Below are positions 5,331 through 10,519 of a stretch of 10,519 nt of DNA, one piece after another. Positions within the stretch are counted from its first letter, which is position 1. The number at the start of each line of letters is the position of its first letter. The translations under genes and the position numbers were made by a program. The notes below the pieces were generated by a model that saw only the letters and a list, made by a program, of their open reading frames with translations, was not told the DNA's origin and did no database searches. Source of the stretch: an uncultured Lachnospiraceae bacterium (GTDB taxonomy: Bacteria > Bacillota_A > Clostridia > Lachnospirales > Lachnospiraceae); the NCBI GenBank assembly GCA_947175285.1, contig CAMWMM010000122.1:1-10519 (forward strand). Direction: 5' to 3'.

Positions 5331-6151
5331 TACCATGAATGAAAATAAAGTACAAATCAAAATATACCTGTTTTTGGTATTAGGCGTCTGCTTTTTTCTT
5401 GGTGCAGCAACATATTTTTCACAAGCTTCTGATGAAAGTATAGCATATCAGATTTTGCACAAAGGATTTACGGCATTTCCTGTTATGTCTGCCATTATAA
5501 CAAGACGAATTACGAAAGACAAAACAAAATGGCGGTGTTCCATAAAGGTTTGGAAAAATCCGACTCTAATATAGCGGTATTTTTGATATTGGTAGCTTAA
5601 TGGGAATGGATTACAACATACCTGTCAATAACCCACTCCGATTCGTCGTAGTGTGCGTTTTAATTTCAGCATTATGTTTTCCCATTCAGTTATTGGAACT
5701 CGGAGAAGAAATCGGCTGGCGGGAGTATCTGCTTCCAAAACAGATTGCAGAGTATGGAATGAGAAAAGGAGTGCTGTTAAATGGTTTTTATTGGGGAGCA
5801 GCTCATTTGCCGTTAATTTTCTTTGGATTTAACTACAGCCCGGAAAATGCAGGCGCACCGTGGAGTAATATGTTCATGATGATAGTAGTATGTATGACAC
5901 TGGGTATCATTTGCGCCTATGTTATGGTAATAAGCGACAATGTCATGTACTGCGCTATTATACATGGAGCAGTTAATGTAATAGGCGAGATTCCGGTATT
6001 CATTTCAGTGTCGCATAAAAGCAGGTTGTTAGGTCCCAACCCTACAGGGATAATTGGTTTGTCCGGTCTGTTTGTATGCGCAGTCATTATGTTCATACGA
6101 TTGCCGAAGGTGAAAAATGAGCAAATGGCCGACTATGACGGACACTATTAA
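5323..6151 (+). pseudogene. CPBP family intramembrane glutamic endopeptidase, broken by an apparent internal deletion
   Basis: Remnant of a CPBP (Abi/CAAX-protease-like) membrane protease. The first part, 5323-5574, encodes 83 residues with a first membrane helix (IYLFLVLGVCFFLGAATYF) and then stops. The second part is open in another frame from about 5570, with its first ATG at 5600, and runs to 6151. It keeps all three active-site motifs: E36-E37-IGW-R41, W65-GAA-H69 and H122-GAV-N126 (numbered from the 5600 ATG), plus several hydrophobic helices. The two parts abut at about 5565-5572. About 35 residues including a membrane helix seem absent relative to family members as I remember them, so a deletion rather than a single-base slip is likely. 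The 5600 ATG has no ribosome site, so separate expression is unlikely. The first part has AAGGAG at 5307-5312 and overlaps the LytTR remnant. Confidence 0.8.
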
Positions 6152-6212
6152 GACAGTGAAATAAATAGCCTGTCAATCGAGATTAAAAAAATTTAGGGAA
6201 CATATAGTTATA

Positions 6213-8684
6213 TTATAATCTCCCAAAATACGGTTCTAAATGTCCGCTTTTTGCAGATATATATTTACAGTTCATAGGAATTGATACCTCTAAATTATCA
6301 TTATCATATTTTACTTTGATCTCACCTCTAATACTGTTAAACACGCATTCAAAGCTATCTATAAAATCTGTACAATTTGGTTTGATGCTTACGGTCTTAA
6401 AAGCGTCATTACTCTTAATTCCCGCAACCTCCGTAAAGAACCATTCCATAATATGTCCCATCATATCATGATTACGGCTTCTTGCGTCATCGCGCCAAAA
6501 TTCTGGCAGAGTTGTTTCCCCCATTTTAACAAACCGCAGATAAGATGGGTGAGTGTCCTTTAAAATCATATTGTAAATTATATCGTTCCTGTCTGCTGCC
6601 GCGAGTGCACGTAAAATGTACACAAGTCCAATCTCTCCGCATCTAAGGTGTTTGCTCTCACACAATTTAATCAAAGTATTTTGTACCTCGCTGATATATT
6701 CATCAGGCACAAGTTTAAAACATAATGGTATTGCCTGATTTGCCTGTGAAAGTTTATCACTTTGATAATCTTTGTAATATGCGCAGTTTTCTGTTACAAA
6801 CAAGGATTTATTGTACAGATTTTTCACACTTTCTGCTTGTTTGGTAAATTCTTTTTCATCACCTTTTCCTAGAATGTTTGAAATCTTTGCCATTGTCATA
6901 ATAATGTGATAATAAAATGCTGTTTCAATATTCTCGCGACTTTTGCCCTTGTTCTGTTCAATGCCCCAATCGCCAAGTCCTGCACATATAAAGCGCTCAT
7001 CACCATTTTTATTATACAAGCGATTATAATCATTATACTGTTCTGTCAGATAATCAATATATCTTTTTGCGTTGTTATAGTTATCTTCCAAAACCTTTTT
7101 ATTACCATAAAACATATACTGTTCATATGCTGCAAGAATAATTGAACTGCCCCACGGGATAATATCCCAAAAACTGCCCTCTTTCCAATCCGTAATAAAT
7201 TTTGCATATCTCGGTGCAATCGATGGTATGAGCCCTTCTTTGTATTCATGTGGAAACTTGCCGTTATCAACATCAAATTCATTTTCTGTATATTGAGCAT
7301 CCCTCATATCCATAGCGATTTTTGACCATAACATATTCACATCTTTGTTATACATAACAGAGCGTGCCATTAAGTGATTAGGCTCAAGCCAGCCTAGTTT
7401 TTCAATAGTAGGACAATCAGTGTGCAAATGATTTATATTACTCTCAATAGCTTTTAACACTATGTTGTAAATTTTAGTCAATCTTTCGTCTGAACATTTG
7501 AAATACCCGCAGTCCTCTGCTGATGAAGTAGCAAAATATGATTTAAACTCAATAATCTGTCTATAATCCGCGCCCTCTATTTTATACCACCTTGCACCGT
7601 TTAACGAAAATTTCTGTTCAAATAGATCCTCGTTTCCACTTAATGTGAGAATTGAATATGTATCAACTGTCTGCTCAATATCACCGTTTTCGGATAGCTT
7701 TTCAGCAGGTATAAGCTTTATTTTCTGACCACGTTTTCCTTTAATTTTCAGATAAAACTGTGAGGACATATTTTGTCCGAAGTCAAAAATCATTCTCTCC
7801 TTATCAACGCTCTTAGGCTTATAGCAATATTTATGAATTACGGGCGGATAATCAAGCGAAATGACTTTGCCCTTTGGAGCTTTTACTGGTTTTGCAAAAG
7901 TCCATTCATATTCTATCGTGTTATCAATATCCTCACTGCCATAAATATCAGCAAGAGTTGTTCTACTACGGCTTACTTCCCACGAATTATCGGTTACAAG
8001 ATATTCATTTCCGATTTTAAGCTGTGACATTACAGCAAGATTCTCACCAAATGGCTTATATCCTTTATCAATTGTATAAAAATAGCGTTTTCCATTATCG
8101 TCGTCACCGATGTACCAACCGTTTGCAGCTTCAATAGTTATTTCATTTTTACCCGCTTTTATAAAATCTGTTACATCATAGGTTGAGTAATGAATATGCT
8201 TGTTAAAATTGGTCTGACTTCCCTCATATACATATGGGCTAATTTTGTTTCCGTTTATTTTAACTTCAAATTGTCCCGGAACGCATACGGATAAAATCGC
8301 ATTATCTGTTCTATTAACATTTAATATCCGTCTTGCAATAAATGGCTTTGCTGTTCCGTTTCCAATCCATTCACCACACCAATTTTTAACACCTGTCACA
8401 AAATACGTTCTGTCTGATTGCTCGCAAAAATCGTTCTCGTCCCATACCGAAACAATAAAGCTGTATTTTGTCTGTTCCCCTAAATCAAGGTGTAGACGGA
8501 TAGTGTTCTGCTCGTCGGATATCACTTTGCCAGTAGAATATATCAAACTGCTATTATGGGATATGTCAATTTTATATGCAGTCTGTTTATGACTGCCTGT
8601 GTTGTACTTCCACATAAAAGTAATGTCATTTCCGACACCTGTTTGTGTATAATAATTTTGAATTTTAGGATTTAATGGTTTCAT
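6213..8684 (-). CDS. GH78 alpha-L-rhamnosidase, cytoplasmic
   Basis: An 823-residue glycoside hydrolase expected to remove terminal alpha-L-rhamnose from small rhamnosides by an inverting mechanism. Domains in order: an Fn3-like N-terminal sandwich (about 1-98); a Bac_rhamnosid_N lectin-like domain beginning at NWCGEWIGN (101); a further beta-sandwich to about 395 (DFGQNMSSQFYLKIKG, GARWYKIEG); an (alpha/alpha)6 barrel (about 398-750); and a C-terminal beta domain. The catalytic signature is HTDCPTIEKLGWLEPNH, with D423, E428 and W432 aligning to D567, E572 and W576 of Bacillus RhaB. E747 in NHDMMGHIMEWFF is a likely general base. The usual Arg before the Glu is I427, which I recall in one GH78 branch. 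No signal peptide, so the substrate must be imported. The ATG has GAGGAGT at 8691-8697. No terminator is evident. The gene is visibly AT-rich. It diverges from the AraC gene at 9137. Confidence 0.92.
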   Translation of the reverse strand: MKPLNPKIQNYYTQTGVGNDITFMWKYNTGSHKQTAYKIDISHNSSLIYSTGKVISDEQNTIRLHLDLGEQTKYSFIVSVWDENDFCEQSDRTYFVTGVKNWCGEWIGNGTAKPFIARRILNVNRTDNAILSVCVPGQFEVKINGNKISPYVYEGSQTNFNKHIHYSTYDVTDFIKAGKNEITIEAANGWYIGDDDNGKRYFYTIDKGYKPFGENLAVMSQLKIGNEYLVTDNSWEVSRSRTTLADIYGSEDIDNTIEYEWTFAKPVKAPKGKVISLDYPPVIHKYCYKPKSVDKERMIFDFGQNMSSQFYLKIKGKRGQKIKLIPAEKLSENGDIEQTVDTYSILTLSGNEDLFEQKFSLNGARWYKIEGADYRQIIEFKSYFATSSAEDCGYFKCSDERLTKIYNIVLKAIESNINHLHTDCPTIEKLGWLEPNHLMARSVMYNKDVNMLWSKIAMDMRDAQYTENEFDVDNGKFPHEYKEGLIPSIAPRYAKFITDWKEGSFWDIIPWGSSIILAAYEQYMFYGNKKVLEDNYNNAKRYIDYLTEQYNDYNRLYNKNGDERFICAGLGDWGIEQNKGKSRENIETAFYYHIIMTMAKISNILGKGDEKEFTKQAESVKNLYNKSLFVTENCAYYKDYQSDKLSQANQAIPLCFKLVPDEYISEVQNTLIKLCESKHLRCGEIGLVYILRALAAADRNDIIYNMILKDTHPSYLRFVKMGETTLPEFWRDDARSRNHDMMGHIMEWFFTEVAGIKSNDAFKTVSIKPNCTDFIDSFECVFNSIRGEIKVKYDNDNLEVSIPMNCKYISAKSGHLEPYFGRL

Positions 8685-8769
8685 AACGTTACTCCTCGTA
8701 TGTTATACATTTTCTTTTTATTCTTCCACATGCATATATTGACATTATTCTTATCTCTCCTACTTTAGC

Positions 8770-8797
8770 ATTATAAACTTAAATCGACTCTGACCAA
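8770..8797 (-). promoter_or_regulatory. Candidate promoter of the rhamnosidase gene
   Basis: On the minus strand a perfect TATAAT (8775-8770) lies 16 bases from TTGGTC (8797-8792), a weak -35. A strong -10 with a poor -35 would fit an activator-dependent promoter such as one used by the divergent AraC protein. That is inference. Confidence 0.38.
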
Positions 8798-9059
8798 AAC
8801 GAAATATAACTCACCTCATTATTCTTAAAGACCTCATATTCCTTCACTTTAAATTCAATAAGAAAATAATCAATTATATTTTTGCATAATAAATTATGTC
8901 AGTGGCTTTTCACACTCTACAGATGCCCCACATCTTATTACATCAGTATCTTGTTACCTATCACCTTGAACACTTCTTTGAGTAACTCTAGCCATTAAGC
9001 TTGAGTTTATTATACCATGTGCTGATGAGATCTTGCATCACGTTCTGTTTATATGCACA

Positions 9060-9088
9060 TTGATTTTAAGGAATAAAAGTATTATACT
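9060..9088 (+). promoter_or_regulatory. Promoter of the AraC gene at 9137
   Basis: TTGATT (9060-9065), exactly 17 bases, then TATACT (9083-9088). The predicted start near 9095 leaves a leader of about 42 bases. The only Shine-Dalgarno-like bases before the ATG are GGGG at 9121-9124, 12 bases away, so translation initiation may be weak. Confidence 0.58.
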
Positions 9089-9136
9089 GCTCACAATAAG
9101 AAGTTAACTATTGAACGACTGGGGCGATAAAAACCT

Positions 9137-9913
9137 ATGACGTCAAACAATATACGTTATTTACACAATTCCGAAACGGGAATTGAATTAATTTTCTGCG
9201 ACAATTCTACAATATCCTATCCGCTGCACAATCACGTTTCCGTGCTGACAATCGGTATTATATTAGACGGTTCTATTGCCTTAACCACTAATCAGGAAAC
9301 CAAAATATATAAGAAAAGCGAAACATTTATTATTCCGCCTTATATGCCACATAGCATTTCGGCACACGAAAATTATACTTTACTAAGTTTATGTATTGAT
9401 AAAAATGTGGCGATACGGTATACCACTGACATTATAGGGAATCATATTGTAACTTTGCTGACAAATACTTTGACCGCGGAGAAAATCAATCAATCCCAGA
9501 TACAGCTATTATTGAACCAACTGAACTCACTTACAGATTATTCTGCTTGCTGCCTTGACAATCAGAATCCATTTATCAATGACTTAAAAAAGCAATTAGA
9601 ATTATATCCGGAAAATAAACTCAGCGTTGAAGAAATGGCGCAAAAATCTTTCATCAGTAAATATCATTTTATCAGAAGCTTTAAGGCGGAAGTAGGGCTT
9701 ACGCCGCATCAATTTCAAATACAAAACCGTATCCGGAAAGCACAGCGTTTACTTCACCAAACCGATACGATAACCGAAGTGGCTTTGACCACAGGATTTT
9801 GTGACCAAAGCCATTTTATCAAACAATTTGAGAAGCATGTCGGACTGCCGCCTTTAACTTACAAAAAATCGAGTGCCTGCGCACTCGATTCAATCAACAC
9901 AAAGCAGGCATAA
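9137..9913 (+). CDS. AraC family transcriptional regulator with N-terminal cupin sensor
   Basis: A 258-residue regulator. Residues 1-90 form an AraC_binding cupin: H31-N-H33 in YPLHNHVSVLTIG, an ILDGSIALT strand, and FIIPPYMPHSI with H72. A linker follows, then the double helix-turn-helix at about 146-246, with VEEMAQKSFISKYHFIRSFK in the first half and ITEVALTTGFCDQSHFIKQF in the second, ending in GLPPLTYKKS. The last 12 residues (ACALDSINTKQA) have no family counterpart that I recognise and are encoded by the terminator of the convergent cupin gene. It diverges from the GH78 rhamnosidase, so control of that gene by rhamnose or a rhamnoside is a reasonable guess; the convergent cupin gene is another candidate target. 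The ribosome site is weak. The ligand is unknown. Confidence 0.9.
   Translation: MTSNNIRYLHNSETGIELIFCDNSTISYPLHNHVSVLTIGIILDGSIALTTNQETKIYKKSETFIIPPYMPHSISAHENYTLLSLCIDKNVAIRYTTDIIGNHIVTLLTNTLTAEKINQSQIQLLLNQLNSLTDYSACCLDNQNPFINDLKKQLELYPENKLSVEEMAQKSFISKYHFIRSFKAEVGLTPHQFQIQNRIRKAQRLLHQTDTITEVALTTGFCDQSHFIKQFEKHVGLPPLTYKKSSACALDSINTKQA
9863..9890 (-). terminator. Terminator of the cupin gene, lying inside the AraC coding sequence
   Basis: AATCGAGTGC (9867-9876) and GCACTCGATT (9881-9890) form a perfect 10-bp stem with the four-base loop CTGC. Read on the minus strand it begins three bases after the cupin stop codon and runs into a six-U tract (9868-9863). On the plus strand no U-tract follows, so AraC transcription should not stop here. 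Confidence 0.78.
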
Positions 9914-10289
9914 ACTTTGCAAACAGGTAAAGACCGTCTTCGCCAGCAATGACCTCGTGTGGTACTCCTGCGGGAAATATAGAAATAACCCCTGTCTCAT
10001 AAGGCAGTTTCACTCCATTGTTTACACATACACCTGCACCCGCAATCACTTCATGTGTTTCTAATTGTTTCTCGTGGATATGATTACCAATCTTTTTATT
10101 GGATGCTATCCTTACTAGATGGAAACTGAACTGTCCGCTTGTCTTTTCAGATGTAACGATATGTTTTAACTCCACACCCTCAAAAGCAGAATGCTTAGAC
10201 CATGGAATGCTGTCAAACGAGACTGTCGCATTTGGCAAAAGCAGTTTTCCTTTCTCATTGAATTTTTGAAACAGATTTTTATCATCCAT
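9894..10289 (-). CDS. Small single-domain cupin protein
   Basis: A 131-residue soluble single-cupin protein, probably metal-binding. From the ATG at 10289, motif 1 is N-H70-I-H72-x4-E77 followed by HEVIAGAG, and motif 2 is the stretch GVISIFPAGVPH ending in H111. The spacing matches the classic HxH-x4-E ... H set that binds Fe, Mn or Zn. The family includes sugar isomerases, dioxygenases and sensor proteins, so the function cannot be read from sequence. A GTG three codons upstream (10298) is in frame, but the GAAAGGAAGT site (10306-10297) overlaps it and is well placed for the ATG, so I chose 10289. It converges with the AraC gene and overlaps its 3' end by 20 bases, which may make their transcription mutually interfering. 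Confidence 0.85.
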   Translation of the reverse strand: MDDKNLFQKFNEKGKLLLPNATVSFDSIPWSKHSAFEGVELKHIVTSEKTSGQFSFHLVRIASNKKIGNHIHEKQLETHEVIAGAGVCVNNGVKLPYETGVISIFPAGVPHEVIAGEDGLYLFAKFMPALC

Positions 10290-10342
10290 TTTAAACACTT
10301 CCTTTCAAATTTTTGGCAGTTTATCTGCCTGCCTACATCATA

Positions 10343-10370
10343 TCTATAGGCATAAAATTTGAATTGTAAA
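10343..10370 (-). promoter_or_regulatory. Candidate promoter of the cupin gene
   Basis: On the minus strand, TTTACA (10370-10365), a 16-base spacer and TATAGA (10348-10343). The leader of about 45 bases contains a small GGCAG/CTGCC hairpin (10315-10329) of no clear meaning. Confidence 0.4.
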
Positions 10371-10435
10371 AAATTGCGAAAAGTAAGCTAAAAACATTTA
10401 TAACCAATCAGGCAATATCTTTATGAGTAAACATA

Positions 10436-10444
10436 TGCTATAGT
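10436..10444 (+). promoter_or_regulatory. Candidate extended -10 promoter of the CD3324-like gene
   Basis: TGCTATAGT (10436-10444) is an extended -10 with TATAGT and no convincing -35. It would start transcription about ten bases before GAGGTGGTG, the ribosome site of the ATG at 10466. Confidence 0.4.
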
Positions 10445-10465
10445 CTGATTGTGAGGTGGTGAACG

Positions 10466-10519
10466 ATGAAATACAAAAATGCAAGAGATATTTTTCCGGA
10501 AAATCTGTTAAATCAAATA
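10466..10519 (+). CDS. CD3324 family protein, 5' end only (runs off the window)
   Basis: The first 18 codons of a gene cut by the window edge. MKYKNARDIFPENLLNQI matches the opening of small clostridial CD3324-type proteins as I recall them (MKYxNAKDIxPEELLxxIQ), which are roughly 80-90 residues with a helix-turn-helix-like C-terminus. AGGTGGTG at 10454-10461 is a strong ribosome site with good spacing to the ATG. The remaining gene cannot be assessed, so the family name rests on a short stretch. Confidence 0.6.
   Translation, partial: MKYKNARDIFPENLLNQI

Larger units (their letters stand above)
8685..9136. other. Long AT-rich divergent intergenic region between the rhamnosidase and AraC genes
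   Basis: This 452-base stretch has no convincing gene on either strand. Its left end carries the rhamnosidase ribosome site and a candidate promoter (8770-8797), and its right end carries the AraC promoter (9060-9088). The middle, about 8800-9055, holds no recognisable RNA, terminator or strong repeat that I could find. A weak GTTAC/GTAAC pair occurs around 8953-8985, too short to interpret. It is long enough to hold AraC-type operators or a degenerated gene fragment. Confidence 0.6.

Noticed and set aside
5570..5600. Programmed frameshift joining the two CPBP parts
   Set aside because: No slippery heptamer or downstream structure is visible, and the missing middle segment points to a deletion.
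6152..6212. GACAG/CTGTC pairing between the CPBP remnant and the rhamnosidase gene, considered as a shared terminator
   Set aside because: The stem has only five pairs and no adjacent U-tract on either strand.
9873..10064. A 63-codon plus-strand frame antisense to the cupin gene
   Set aside because: It is a shadow of the cupin gene, starts inside the terminator stem, and has no plausible product.
10315..10329. GGCAG/CTGCC hairpin in the cupin leader, considered as a riboswitch or attenuator
   Set aside because: It is a lone five-base stem with no conserved riboswitch core or alternative terminator.

Overview
The window looks like chromosomal DNA of a low-GC Gram-positive anaerobe of the class Clostridia, most likely Lachnospiraceae or a close relative. 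This is inferred from gene families, not from a marker gene: an ECF sigma factor with a DUF4179-type anti-sigma partner, a LytTR/DUF3021-like regulator next to a CPBP protease, an Rpn/PDDEXK_2 nuclease, a CD3324-type small protein, GAGG-type ribosome binding sites and sigma-A-like promoters. I found no rRNA, tRNA, CRISPR array, phage structural gene or complete insertion sequence.

Layout. (1) 76-972, minus: AraC/XylS regulator with a sugar-sensor-like N-terminal domain. (2) 1137-2667, plus: an ECF sigma factor and its membrane anti-sigma factor, translationally overlapped and ending at a strong hairpin. (3) 2700-3610, minus: a two-gene operon of a small Cys-rich protein and a flavodoxin-fold Fe-S flavoprotein, with its own extended -10 promoter. 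(4) 3834-4637, minus: an Rpn-family nuclease with a clear terminator. (5) 4875-6151, plus: a decayed operon. Its LytTR regulator seems to have lost its C-terminus and to be fused in frame to the tail of a DUF3021-like membrane protein. The following CPBP protease is broken by an apparent internal deletion. (6) 6213-8684, minus: a large cytoplasmic GH78 alpha-L-rhamnosidase. (7) 8685-9136: a long AT-rich divergent intergenic region. (8) 9137-9913, plus: a second AraC regulator. (9) 9894-10289, minus: a small cupin protein converging on and overlapping the AraC 3' end. (10) 10466 to the window edge, plus: the start of a CD3324-like gene.

Functional picture. The window is a set of short accessory transcription units. 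Two carry regulation by ligand-sensing AraC proteins, and the 9137 regulator faces the rhamnosidase, so rhamnoside-responsive control is plausible but unproven. One is an envelope-stress-type sigma/anti-sigma switch. One is a small redox pair. The LytTR/CPBP locus appears to be an eroding signalling or self-protection operon. No single new defence or mobile system stands out. The most unusual items are the double deletion in the LytTR-CPBP operon, the terminator embedded in the AraC coding sequence, and the Cys-rich/Fe-S flavoprotein pair.
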